Counted from the first letter of the stretch, positions 8,934-16,888 are shown. The stretch: DNA of 64,000 nt from Flavobacterium sp. LC2016-01 (GCF_009711135.1 NZ_WMIC01000003.1:248001-312000); one strand, 5' to 3'. A program made the numbers and translations. The notes: generated by a model not told the origin, from the sequence alone.

Positions 8934-8999
8934 AATTAATCGGTGCAGGATTCGAACCTGCGTTGACTTCTATTGCTCTACCAACTGAGCTATTGCATT
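8934..8999 (-). ncRNA. tRNA-like sequence lacking the anticodon arm
   Basis: The minus strand has a perfect D arm (GCTC/GAGC with AGTTGGTA between, 8990-8975) and a perfect T arm (GCAGG TTCGAAT CCTGC, 8961-8945). Only 13 nt separate them where about 22-23 are normal, so there is no anticodon stem-loop. The sequences in the acceptor positions (AATGCAA and ACCGATT) do not pair. It cannot work as a decoding tRNA, yet the two arms that form the tRNA elbow are intact. Confidence 0.6.
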
Positions 9000-9000
9000 G

Positions 9001-9083
9001 CTGCAAATGGGAGTCGAACCCATGACACATAGATGGAGATCATTTTTTGGAAAACAATCAAAAACCTCCAAACCAAGTTGCAT
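9001..9083 (-). ncRNA. tRNA-like sequence with perfect T arm, degenerate body
   Basis: The minus strand carries an intact T arm (ATGGG TTCGACT CCCAT, 9023-9007). TTGCA follows at 9006-9002 and can pair with TGCAA at 9082-9078. Between them no regular D arm or anticodon stem forms; a loop-like CTCCATC is present without a good stem. It directly abuts the anticodon-less element downstream. Confidence 0.4.
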
Positions 9084-9274
9084 AGAAAAACATAATTCGC
9101 TTTCGCGGAAAGTTCTCTACAATGGTGCTATACAGAAACACGCAACTGGACTTGTTTGATATTTTTAATCAAAGCCTAAACTTTGATGTATTTCAGTTTA
9201 TAAAAGAACTTGTTTTATTTCTTGAACAAAGATTTCAAAACCACTGCGCAGTTATTCTGCGCAGTGTATTTTTT

Positions 9275-10060
9275 TTAATTGATCCATTCTATTACCGTCG
9301 ATAAATAGACTTGTCTAACCTCTTCAAATCGGGTTATATTCGGAATATGATTTACTTCTAATAAATATTTAGAACCATCTTTTGCGACGATATAATCATT
9401 TCCAATCATGTCCATCTGCAAAGCATTTTTAATGTAAAGCGTGTCTTCTAATAAATCCTGATCAACAGGCATAAAATTGGCATTATCAGGATGAATTGAT
9501 TTTAACCAATCGTCACCTTCCAGTTTTATTTGCCAATACGTATCACCAATCATCATAATACGAACGGCATCGCCTTCAAAATAAGGTTCAATGGTTGCGG
9601 TAAATTCGCTCTCCCATTCTCCATTAAAACGATGTTTATTCTCACCGCAATGCCAATTTCCCCATTTTGCAATCGTATCTTCAGTTGTGTTGACAGAAGC
9701 GCCCGCGCTAATAAATCCGCGTGGAGCACTAAATTTTGAAAGCGATAAAGCTTTTACCAGACAAGGAATCTTAAAACGGCAGTCCAGCATCGCAGAAGCC
9801 TTTGGATAACAATCGCCATTCCAGATCGCAAGACCTGCAATAAAATCAAAGTCATTGTCATAAATTCCGTAATAGACCACTTTATCTACAGGTAACATTC
9901 CAATTCCATTCGATTTTTCCATATAGAGAACCTCATCTTTTACTACAATTTTCGGTATCGATTGATGCCAGATAATATGTCCTGAATACTGAGCTTTTAT
10001 GCTATCATATTCTTCCTGTTCAATTCCAACAAGGGCTATTCGGTTGTATTTTTGTTTCAT
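9275..10060 (-). CDS. ATP-grasp family protein
   Basis: 261 residues. The C-terminal part carries the ATP-grasp signature KYLLEVNHIPN (Glu and Asn that bind metal) at about 227-240, preceded by DMIGNDYIVA. The N-terminal half has an alpha/beta pre-ATP-grasp layout. The overall pattern is closest to RimK/glutathione-synthase-type enzymes, which join a carboxylate to an amine using ATP; the substrate cannot be read from the sequence. It starts 33 bp after the RNA-ligase stop, so the two are probably co-transcribed. Its presence in an RNA-repair operon is notable. Confidence 0.75.
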   Translation of the reverse strand: MKQKYNRIALVGIEQEEYDSIKAQYSGHIIWHQSIPKIVVKDEVLYMEKSNGIGMLPVDKVVYYGIYDNDFDFIAGLAIWNGDCYPKASAMLDCRFKIPCLVKALSLSKFSAPRGFISAGASVNTTEDTIAKWGNWHCGENKHRFNGEWESEFTATIEPYFEGDAVRIMMIGDTYWQIKLEGDDWLKSIHPDNANFMPVDQDLLEDTLYIKNALQMDMIGNDYIVAKDGSKYLLEVNHIPNITRFEEVRQVYLSTVIEWIN

Positions 10061-10093
10061 CGTATTTAATTTTAGTGTTACTTGTATTTACTT

Positions 10094-10663
10094 TTAAACA
10101 ACTTCTAGTTTTAGGCGTTTAATTCCAAAATCAGATTTTCTTAATTTGCACATTCTTTCGTCTGAAATATGATGGAAAACAATTCCTTCAATATCATTTT
10201 CTGATAAGAAAATTTTCAAATCATCAAAATCAAAACTTAAAGAATCAATTACTTCAGAACCGTGTTTAACTAAAGTATGCTTTTCTAAGTTTTCAGGATT
10301 TCCTTGAACTTTTGGTCCGCATAATTCGTATGTTCCATCTATTTTCAATTCTAAACTATCAAAACCTTCAAAGAAATGTTTATCCTCCGATTTTGTGCGA
10401 TCACATTTTACCCAATGTGGATGATGCCCCGTAATTAAATCAGCTTCCTGACATGGAATCGCATTCGCTGGAATCGAACGTCCTTTTTTGGCATCGAATC
10501 GTTTGAATAATTCTCCGTCAATAATAGCTACCGATGTACCATCAAATTTTCTGGTTGCAATCGCTTCACCGTTCATTACCCATGCATTTTCTGCATTTAA
10601 CTTATTTACTACTCTCGCTAAATTGTTTGGATCTTTAGCGAATAATGTGCTTATCTTTTTCAT
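10094..10663 (-). CDS. RNA ligase, RLIG1-like nucleotidyltransferase
   Basis: 189 residues. Motif I KFDG is at 39-42 (K39 the predicted AMP-accepting lysine, in ATRKFDGTS), a central YELCGPK at 111-117, motif IV EGIVF at 158-162 and motif V with K172 and K175 (MCKLRKSDFGIKR). This is the complete covalent nucleotidyltransferase set of ATP-dependent ligases. The size and the pattern of the EGIV and final KxxK region resemble the small RNA-ligase family that includes human RLIG1. It seals 5'-phosphate/3'-OH RNA ends in characterised members. Tightly linked tRNA genes lie just upstream in the same orientation, so tRNA is a plausible substrate. Confidence 0.85.
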   Translation of the reverse strand: MKKISTLFAKDPNNLARVVNKLNAENAWVMNGEAIATRKFDGTSVAIIDGELFKRFDAKKGRSIPANAIPCQEADLITGHHPHWVKCDRTKSEDKHFFEGFDSLELKIDGTYELCGPKVQGNPENLEKHTLVKHGSEVIDSLSFDFDDLKIFLSENDIEGIVFHHISDERMCKLRKSDFGIKRLKLEVV

Positions 10664-10722
10664 TTCTTAATGTTTTTAATTCAACCAGAATTGAGTTTAA
10701 ACAAAATCAATTCTTTTATTTG

Positions 10723-10796
10723 TACAGGAAGAGAGACTCGAACTCTCAAAAAACTGATTCTAAGTCAGCCGCGTCTACCAATTGCGCCATTCCTGC
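10723..10796 (-). tRNA. tRNA-like gene, Leu(UAG) anticodon, class I shape
   Basis: A 74-nt cloverleaf: acceptor GCAGGAA/TTCCTGT (one G-U pair), D arm with AATTGGTAGA, anticodon stem GCTGA/TCAGT with loop CTTAGAA (UAG), T arm GAGAG TTCGAGT CTCTC, discriminator A. Bacterial tRNA-Leu needs a long variable arm, but here the variable region is only TTTTT. It therefore has a Leu anticodon on a class I body. Lies 59 bp upstream of the RNA-ligase start. Confidence 0.75.
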
Positions 10797-10830
10797 ATTT
10801 AATTAACCTCAGGTTTCGACCTGAAATTTG

Positions 10831-10914
10831 TGGAAATAGTAGGATTCGAACCTACTCAGTCAAAAGACAACGGTTTTACAGACCGACCTAACTCTCCAGC
10901 GTTAGCGTATTTCC
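10831..10914 (-). tRNA. tRNA-Tyr(GUA)-like gene
   Basis: An 84-nt class II cloverleaf: acceptor GGAAATA/TATTTCC (7 bp), D arm CTAAC/GTTAG, anticodon loop CTGTAAA (GUA), variable arm GTC-TTTT-GAC, T arm GTAGG TTCGAAT CCTAC, discriminator A. Position 8 is C, not the near-universal U, and the outer anticodon-stem pair is T-T. It is the most complete member of this cluster after the Arg gene. Confidence 0.8.
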
Positions 10915-10919
10915 ATTTG

Positions 10920-10992
10920 TCTGGGAAACAGGACTCGAACCTGCAACCTCCTGCATCCAAAGCAGGTAAACAGCCAATCGTTATCTTCCCAG
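10920..10992 (-). tRNA. tRNA-Pro(UGG)-like gene
   Basis: A 73-nt cloverleaf: acceptor CTGGGAA/TTCCCAG, C1-G72 and A73 (as in bacterial tRNA-Pro), anticodon arm CCTGC TTTGGAT GCAGG (UGG), T arm GCAGG TTCGAGT CCTGT. The D stem is weak (3 pairs, T-T mismatch at 10-25) and the loop ends AT where GA or GG is usual. It is 5 nt from the Tyr gene. Confidence 0.7.
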
Positions 10993-10997
10993 TTTTT

Positions 10998-11106
10998 TTA
11001 AAGGTTCTAAGATTCTAAGGTTCTGAGGGACTAAGATTTTTAAACCTTTACAACTCTGTCCCTACAAACCTCAGCACCTTAGCATCTCAGAACCTCAGCA
11101 CCTTAA
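10998..11106. repeat. Imperfect inverted repeat of CTAAG/CTCAG units
   Basis: Repeated short units (TTCTAAG, GGTTCTGAG) on the left and their complements (CTCAGCACCTTAG, CTCAGAACC) on the right form a long imperfect hairpin around 11050. A related tract occurs at about 21150-21195. It sits between the Pro and Arg tRNA genes. Confidence 0.6.
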
Positions 11107-11135
11107 AAAAGAGCCAGTTCCTTCTAGAGAACGAG

Positions 11136-11209
11136 TGATTTTGGAAGGATTTGAACCTTCGACCCTCTGCTTCGTAGGCAGACGCTCTATCCAACTGAGC
11201 TACAAAATC
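11136..11209 (-). tRNA. tRNA-Arg(ACG)
   Basis: A canonical 74-nt cloverleaf: acceptor GATTTTG/CAAAATC, D arm GCTC/GAGC, anticodon arm TCTGC CTACGAA GCAGA (ACG), T arm GAAGG TTCAAAT CCTTC, discriminator A, no encoded CCA. Position 37 is A. It is the only member of the clusters with no structural fault. It starts about 20 nt downstream of a terminator that ends the preceding minus-strand transcript. Confidence 0.85.
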
Positions 11210-11224
11210 AGTATTTTTTGGGCA

Positions 11225-11253
11225 TAAAAAAAGCACCCGATTAAAGGTGCTTT
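11225..11253 (-). terminator. Intrinsic terminator
   Basis: On the minus strand AAAGCACC/GGTGCTTT form an 8-bp stem with a 7-8 nt loop, followed by a T run. It ends the short transcript carrying the 31-residue ORF just upstream. Confidence 0.8.
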
Positions 11254-11278
11254 ATAAATTCAACGGGATACGACTATC

Positions 11279-11374
11279 CTATTGCCTGTATTGATGCACC
11301 TGTGTTGTTAAACGTCCAAGATCGAAACTCGGGTTTAGCAGTTGTTTGTTATATATGTTGTTATGTAAGGCCAT
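11279..11374 (-). CDS. Small protein candidate (31 aa)
   Basis: ATG at 11374 to TAG at 11279. The product starts MALHNNIYNKQ and ends in a polar tail (TTQVHQYRQ). A longer open frame to 11506 exists, but it runs over the promoter motif TATCTTTG at 11450-11443. A terminator lies 26 bp after the stop. Promoter, leader of about 60 nt, ORF and terminator make a self-contained unit of about 210 nt. It could equally be a non-coding RNA. No family recognised. Confidence 0.35.
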   Translation of the reverse strand: MALHNNIYNKQLLNPSFDLGRLTTQVHQYRQ

Positions 11375-11442
11375 TTTATATGTTGTATTATATTTTGAAA
11401 TTGTTATTGTTATTTGAATTTCTGTTTTCAGATTTTCTTCGG

Positions 11443-11450
11443 CAAAGATA
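11443..11450 (-). promoter_or_regulatory. Promoter -7 motif TATCTTTG
   Basis: It matches TAnnTTTG on the minus strand and would start transcription near 11436. The unit runs to the terminator at 11225-11253. Confidence 0.45.
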
Positions 11451-11707
11451 AAGTCGAAAAAATCAATTATCCAAATCTTTTTTAAGATTATTTTTCTGAC
11501 TATCAATTAGTTACACATAAAATTAAAACAAAGAAATTCCTGTCCGCAAACTGGTGCAGATTCCTTTTTGTATCAAATGACTGTCTCTCATCAGATTACT
11601 TTTCAAGATTATATTTCGCTATTTGGTTTATGCATTAAACATTTGGTCAATTATTTTTTTAATTATTTTTAGTTATGGTTTGATTTTCTATCATTTTTAA
11701 ACATCTT

Positions 11708-11756
11708 TTTGTCACACTGAGCGCTTTTTTTGTCATGTTGAGCGAAGTCGAAACAC
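11708..11756. repeat. Remnant of GTCA...TGAGCGAAG repeat
   Basis: GTCACACTGAGC and GTCATGTTGAGCGAAG resemble the ends of the 100-bp palindromic elements at 21281 and 23781 (GTCATCCTGAGG(G/A)ACGAAG). It appears to be a broken or divergent copy. Confidence 0.4.
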
Positions 11757-11775
11757 TCGCAAACTATTATAAAAC

Positions 11776-11806
11776 AAAAAAAGCGTCCCGAACTAAGGAC
11801 GCTTTT
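11776..11806 (-). terminator. Intrinsic terminator
   Basis: AAAAGCGTCC/GGACGCTTTT form a 10-bp stem followed by T-rich sequence on the minus strand. It lies 30 bp after the stop of the 32-residue ORF. Confidence 0.75.
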
Positions 11807-11835
11807 ATATTTTATGTTGAGTTGAACTCTAAATT

Positions 11836-11934
11836 TTACATTTCAATTTCATAAAAATACATATAGCATCCTGAGCTTTTAGCCGGAAAATCTCCTGCTA
11901 AGCGTTCAAAATTTTGTTTTACTGAAAGTATCAT
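11836..11934 (-). CDS. Small protein candidate (32 aa)
   Basis: ATG at 11934 to TAA at 11836. The product begins MILSVKQNFERLAGDFPAKS and ends with an aromatic stretch (GCYMYFYEIEM). A consensus promoter TACATTTG is about 30 nt upstream of the ATG and a terminator follows 30 bp after the stop. The ORF therefore fills an independent transcript of roughly 180 nt. Family unknown; position is just downstream of the OLD/UvrD defence operon. Confidence 0.45.
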   Translation of the reverse strand: MILSVKQNFERLAGDFPAKSSGCYMYFYEIEM

Positions 11935-11962
11935 ATGTATTTTTTGTTTTTTATTATGGGTG

Positions 11963-11970
11963 CAAATGTA
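11963..11970 (-). promoter_or_regulatory. Promoter -7 motif TACATTTG
   Basis: A full match to TAnnTTTG on the minus strand, predicting a start near 11956 and a leader of about 22 nt for the 32-residue ORF. Confidence 0.55.
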
Positions 11971-12141
11971 GTTATTTTTGGATTAATTTAACAAATAATA
12001 GCAAGATTAAACAAAATTATAACAAACAAACTTTTATTGAAACAGATAAGAATCTAGTTATATGATCTTGATTGCTCATAAAATGTTTGGACTTTACAAA
12101 GAGAAAACTTTATAAAAAATATAGTTTACTTTTAATTTCAA

Positions 12142-14268
12142 TTATTTGATCTCTTTGATATTTTTTTCTCCAAACCACTCGTTTGCTTTTTTGAGTACAT
12201 TCTCATTTGGATTACTATAATAAACAGCAAGATTTTCTTTAGCACGAGTACAACAAACATAAAATATTTTTTGCGTTCTCTTTAATACAGATTGACTTTT
12301 TACACTATCTGTAAAAAGATATTCGAAATTGTAATCATTCCATTTTCCATTATCCAGTAATACTAAAACATTATTAAATTCAGCACCTTTTGTTTTATGC
12401 TGAGTTGAAAAAGGAGTAAACCCTTCTAAATACTTATATAAACTAATAAATTCTTGAAATGAAACTTCTTTAACGCGATTATAAATATATTCTTTTTCTA
12501 CAATGTATTTTGTCAATTTATCATCATCCTTTGAAACGATACCTAAATCATTAGCTTTTTGGATTACTTGTTCAATTGTTAAACCTTCATCTTTTAATAA
12601 TTGTTGAATATTTCCATTTAATTCAACTTTCTTTTTAACACTATCGATGGCTTTTCCATTTTTCTTTAAAACTCTAATTACTTCGTTATAGTTTTTACTT
12701 TCGTAATTGTACAACACATTTTGAATCTTAAATAAATGCTTGATTAAATTATCTCTTTTTGATCCCTTTTTGTTCTCACTATCCTGAGATTGCTTTTTAT
12801 CATCAATAAGCATATCCTTATCTAAATAGATTTTTTTAACCTCAGAAAATTTCAGGTCTTTTATACTGTCATATAATTTCGAATTAACATTATTTGATAT
12901 GATTTTAGTCTTTTTTGAAATTTTAGTTATAAAATTTAACTCAGTTACAAAATCATCAATTGTTTCAAATTCATGCAATCTTTTTTTAGGTATTTTCGTT
13001 TGTTTTACAACTTTATCTTTTAACTCATTTAGAAAATTATCAGTAAATAATAAATCATTAATATCTTCTTTTGGTAAATCTTTGATTTTATTATAATTAT
13101 TTATAGCATTTTCATCTAACTTTATTTCATCTAATAAATAAGACTGAGCTTGAAGATTCATTTCGTCAACTATTTCATCAAAGGTTTTATTATCATCTAT
13201 AACAATACGATTCAGTTTAATTTTCTCAACTATATCTTTTTTTAACGAAATTATGGGATCTTTATCATAGATTTCCATTAAATTTCGAAAACCAACTTCA
13301 TCTGCAATTAAATTGTGTGTTAAATTCAAAACCTTAGTTTCTTTAGTATTATCAAAATCCCATTTTTCCTGAGAGAAAAGATAGTCTTTGATTTTATCCC
13401 TTTCAACATCTTCTTTTCCAAATAAAAACAGTCTCCTTCCTTCTTTTACCTTACCTTCTGAATCCATATTTGGAGCACTCTTATCTTTGGAAGGTTCTTG
13501 AGTTAAATCAGATCTTAATTTATTAGCTAAATCAAAAATTAATCGAGGATTTCTCCTATTTTGTTTTTTTTGAACTTCTCTTACTTGATCTCCTTTATCT
13601 CCTTTATATAAATCTAAATTTTCAATTCCTTTATCATAAATGGATTGCATACTATCTCCAAAAAATCCAATAATAGATTTTTTAGAAGATTTTTTAAAGT
13701 GAAGTAAAAATATTTGTATCACTTTTTCATCTGTATCTTGATACTCATCAATAAAAATAAACTTAAATTTATCTTGAACTATATCGGAAAGTTTCTTATG
13801 AGAAGAAAACATTTTTTCTGCGATAATTAATAACTCGTCATGAGAGATTATCCCATCTGATAATTTTCTATTCTCTTGATAGCGTATTCCTTTTTCTTCA
13901 ATTTCAGTGTAATTAAAATTCTCTACAGCTATATTAGATTCAGTATCTTTTGCCAAGTCAAATAAAGTTCTCTTCAATTCTTCCTGAAAATTACTAATGC
14001 AATTCCAAAGAAAATCGTGAATTGTACTAACAAATAAATTTTTATGATTTACTCGTTCTTCAATTTCTTTAACAGCAGAATTTGTATATGTCATGCAGGC
14101 TACTTTGCTAGTCGGATTTTCTCGAATAACTTGCCTAATTACACTAACCAACGAATAAGTTTTTCCACTTCCTGCTCCACCGCTCAAAAGAAAATTATTT
14201 CCATTATCAATAAAACTCAATATAGATAAAACTTCTTTTTCAGTTATCTCTAATCTTTCCTCAACCAT
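12142..14268 (-). CDS. UvrD/Rep-like superfamily 1 helicase (GajB-like)
   Basis: 708 residues from the ATG at 14268, chosen because AGAAGGA lies just upstream and it overlaps the OLD gene by 19 nt; 14307 is the alternative. Walker A GGAGSGKTYS is near residues 30-39, motif Ia CMTYTNSAVKEIEERV follows, motif II FIFIDEYQDTDEK is in the first third, then motif III GDSMQSIY. C-terminal motifs are FSTQHKTKGAEFNNVLVL and VCCTRAKENLAVYY. The 708 residues exceed typical GajB (about 500) because of a long helical insertion after motif IV. With the OLD nuclease it forms a Gabija-like defence pair. Confidence 0.88.
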   Translation of the reverse strand: MVEERLEITEKEVLSILSFIDNGNNFLLSGGAGSGKTYSLVSVIRQVIRENPTSKVACMTYTNSAVKEIEERVNHKNLFVSTIHDFLWNCISNFQEELKRTLFDLAKDTESNIAVENFNYTEIEEKGIRYQENRKLSDGIISHDELLIIAEKMFSSHKKLSDIVQDKFKFIFIDEYQDTDEKVIQIFLLHFKKSSKKSIIGFFGDSMQSIYDKGIENLDLYKGDKGDQVREVQKKQNRRNPRLIFDLANKLRSDLTQEPSKDKSAPNMDSEGKVKEGRRLFLFGKEDVERDKIKDYLFSQEKWDFDNTKETKVLNLTHNLIADEVGFRNLMEIYDKDPIISLKKDIVEKIKLNRIVIDDNKTFDEIVDEMNLQAQSYLLDEIKLDENAINNYNKIKDLPKEDINDLLFTDNFLNELKDKVVKQTKIPKKRLHEFETIDDFVTELNFITKISKKTKIISNNVNSKLYDSIKDLKFSEVKKIYLDKDMLIDDKKQSQDSENKKGSKRDNLIKHLFKIQNVLYNYESKNYNEVIRVLKKNGKAIDSVKKKVELNGNIQQLLKDEGLTIEQVIQKANDLGIVSKDDDKLTKYIVEKEYIYNRVKEVSFQEFISLYKYLEGFTPFSTQHKTKGAEFNNVLVLLDNGKWNDYNFEYLFTDSVKSQSVLKRTQKIFYVCCTRAKENLAVYYSNPNENVLKKANEWFGEKNIKEIK

Positions 14269-16442
14269 AATAATCCTTCTTTTATATAGTTTGGTATCTT
14301 CCAACAACTATAATTACTATTTTCACTATTTAAGAGTATTTCCATTGCTAATGAAGGTTTTTTTATAACCCCTTTTTCGGCTAATTCAAAAACTTTCTTA
14401 TTTTCTTTAAACTCTTTTAACCACTTATCTCTTAAATTGTTCCAATTTTTTATGTTATCACATATAAATTTATAATTAACATGAAAAAATGAATCTTCAA
14501 AGCTTCTAGCATGATAACCGGATTCTTCCGTTTGATATATAATTAGTAAATTACCTGACTTACTAAGTTCCCAATTTCTGTGTTCATTTTTTGCTATTCT
14601 TTTTGAATCAAAATTTAATTTTTTAAAAAAATCTAAATCATTTTCTGTTTTACTAAAAAAGTAATGCAATGAAGTATTGGATGTTTTATTAGCTTTTGAA
14701 TCATTCCCAGAACATTTTATAACTTCCATAATAGGAGTTACTAGATCGTCCTTGAATTTTAATTTTCCATCTTTTTTATTTTTTGCTTGTTCCTCGTAAT
14801 AACTATCAATGTCAGTAATGACAATTGACTTAATTCCTATAAAATCTATAAAATTTTCAAAAACTGAAGAGTAAGCTCCAACCTCAACAATTGAAATATT
14901 TTGAGACTGAATTGGAAGTTCATTTTCTTCTAAATTCTCTTCTAAATCAATTTTCTTCATCATCGCGGGAAGCAAGATTCTTTCAGTATCGCCTTCAATA
15001 AAAATAGCTTTGTCTGCAAAGAAAAGCTCTGCTCTATTTAATGTTAAGTATTGTTTTAAAAATTTATAATGCTTTTTGCCTTCAATATCTTCTGCCTTAT
15101 ATTCTTTCTCTAAATCTTTTAAATTTTTAGATTTGACATTACCTACACTTTCTTTCTTTAAATATTTAATAGCATCAAAATTATCACAATTTGAGACTAT
15201 GTGTGAAGAGTGAGTACTTATGACATATTGAAATAATTGGTAAGTTGATTTTTTGTCTTTTTGTTTTATTTCAATTCCCTTATCCAGAAGATTAGTAATG
15301 TTTTTAATAAAAACATACTGCATTTGAGGATGCGTATGCGCCTCTGGTTCTTCTATAAACAATAAATTAATATCTGCAGGTTTTTCGTCTTTACTTCTTT
15401 TAAATTCATTAATAAGTATTTCAATTTCAAAAATCATACTCAACAAATTCATGTATCCTAAACCATTATAATGTTCTGGAAAAATAGTTGCTTCATGGTC
15501 ATAAATAACAGTAGTATTGCCCTTTAATAATTCTTTACTTTGTAAGGTAGAAATAATTTTAATCTTGGATTCATCCTTTTTCATCCCTCCAAATTGACTT
15601 ATTTTATCAATTATATCACTGAATAATCCCTCATAAACTGTACTTAATTCATCATCTGTTTTTTCAATTGCTTCTTTAAATTTTTCTATTTTGATTTCAT
15701 CTTCATCATTTTTTTCAGAAGTTTCATAAATCATAGAAGTTTGACCAGAAAGTGTCTTTTCATTTTCTTTATTAGTTACATCTCTTTTTGCACTTATGTA
15801 TTTAAAACTAATAATATTTTTCAAGTTCGATTTAATATTATTTTTTTCTAAATCAATGAAATTTTCTTCAATTATTAAATTATTAGCGTAATCGTATAGC
15901 AGAGATTTCCATCTTATTTTGAAATATTTAGCTATATTTTTTTTAAAAAAATAATCAAAATCTTTTACTTTATAATCTGGTCTATTTTTTTTAGCCTCTT
16001 CATTAATTTTAAAATCTCTAAATTCTTTTTTAAACTCTAAATACTTATCATAGTGCATTGAATAATCATAGCCCAAAACAATTTTGTTATTTTCCAATTC
16101 AAGGTCCCTCATTAAATCACCAATATTTGCTAAGGAGTCATTTTCACCATAAGAAATAATAAGTCTTAATGTTAGACCATATATTTGTTTATTAAATTCT
16201 TTCTCATCAATTAAATCTGTTGATTCAATAATATTTTTTATATAATCCTTATAAATATTATTAAAATCTTCTGCTTGGATTTTCCTATTATCAGAATTAT
16301 TAATAAACTTATCCAAACATGATAATATGGATGTTTTCCCTGTATTATTTTTTCCTAAAATCAGAGATAAAGATTCTTCTAAATCAAGTTTAAAGTCTTT
16401 TAATAGACGATAATTTTTAATTTGTATTTGTTCTATTTTCAT
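14250..16442 (-). CDS. OLD-family ATPase-TOPRIM nuclease (GajA-like)
   Basis: 730 residues. ABC-type ATPase: Walker A GKNNTGKTS at 30-38, Walker B LLFIEEPEAH at 360-369, H-loop STHSSH at 409-414. TOPRIM nuclease: E483 in FIEGDTE and D544-D546 in VITDIDS. This is the OLD order (ATPase then TOPRIM). OLD proteins next to a UvrD-like helicase are class 2, the Gabija type, in which the nuclease cuts phage DNA and is controlled by nucleotides. At 730 residues it is longer than typical GajA (about 580). It follows the 146-residue gene after 5 bp and overlaps the helicase. Confidence 0.88.
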   Translation of the reverse strand: MKIEQIQIKNYRLLKDFKLDLEESLSLILGKNNTGKTSILSCLDKFINNSDNRKIQAEDFNNIYKDYIKNIIESTDLIDEKEFNKQIYGLTLRLIISYGENDSLANIGDLMRDLELENNKIVLGYDYSMHYDKYLEFKKEFRDFKINEEAKKNRPDYKVKDFDYFFKKNIAKYFKIRWKSLLYDYANNLIIEENFIDLEKNNIKSNLKNIISFKYISAKRDVTNKENEKTLSGQTSMIYETSEKNDEDEIKIEKFKEAIEKTDDELSTVYEGLFSDIIDKISQFGGMKKDESKIKIISTLQSKELLKGNTTVIYDHEATIFPEHYNGLGYMNLLSMIFEIEILINEFKRSKDEKPADINLLFIEEPEAHTHPQMQYVFIKNITNLLDKGIEIKQKDKKSTYQLFQYVISTHSSHIVSNCDNFDAIKYLKKESVGNVKSKNLKDLEKEYKAEDIEGKKHYKFLKQYLTLNRAELFFADKAIFIEGDTERILLPAMMKKIDLEENLEENELPIQSQNISIVEVGAYSSVFENFIDFIGIKSIVITDIDSYYEEQAKNKKDGKLKFKDDLVTPIMEVIKCSGNDSKANKTSNTSLHYFFSKTENDLDFFKKLNFDSKRIAKNEHRNWELSKSGNLLIIYQTEESGYHARSFEDSFFHVNYKFICDNIKNWNNLRDKWLKEFKENKKVFELAEKGVIKKPSLAMEILLNSENSNYSCWKIPNYIKEGLLWLRKD

Positions 16443-16447
16443 CTGTA

Positions 16448-16888
16448 TTAAAGCTGTTTAAGTCTAATTAGTATTTTGTTCAATACTTCATTTTGAACGT
16501 ATGGCAAATATTCTTCATAAAGAGTAGCAGCGCGAATATTAGTCAATTTACCAATCGCATGAGGGATATTTATATAAAACTCATCTTTTACTATCCACTC
16601 AACTGGTAACTCAAAATTATTTCGCACTTTTGATAAATTTTCTCCTTTTTCGAATAAAACATCAAGTAGAGAACTTTTAACAAATCCAATTCCTTTAACT
16701 CTAATATCAAATGAACCTGGTCTATTTGCTTTTAAATAAATAATATCTCCAACTTTAAATGTTGAAATCATACTATACAGGTCGTTAGCATCTTTTATAT
16801 CCCATCCAATAACATAATTATTATTAAGAAAAAAATCATCTTTAAGTTCTTGTCCACTCCAGTTTGAGCCTGCTCCATAAATTGCCAT
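16448..16888 (-). CDS. Small PUA/EVE-like protein, first gene of OLD-UvrD operon
   Basis: 146 residues. After a short N-terminus (MAIYGAGSNWSGQELKDDF) comes a beta-rich domain with phrases like those of PUA/EVE-type domains: YVIGWDI, FKVGDIIYLKA, RVKGIGFV, then LPVEWIV. EVE and related domains bind modified bases or RNA and are often found in defence operons. The assignment is by pattern only. It lies 5 bp upstream of the OLD nuclease and probably senses or recruits nucleic acid. Standard Gabija has only two genes, so this is an extra subunit. Confidence 0.65.
   Translation of the reverse strand: MAIYGAGSNWSGQELKDDFFLNNNYVIGWDIKDANDLYSMISTFKVGDIIYLKANRPGSFDIRVKGIGFVKSSLLDVLFEKGENLSKVRNNFELPVEWIVKDEFYINIPHAIGKLTNIRAATLYEEYLPYVQNEVLNKILIRLKQL

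Noticed and set aside
11375..11506. N-terminal extension of the small ORF to 75 residues
   Set aside because: It crosses the promoter motif and is low-complexity Ile/Lys/Phe sequence; only the shorter ORF is retained, with low confidence.
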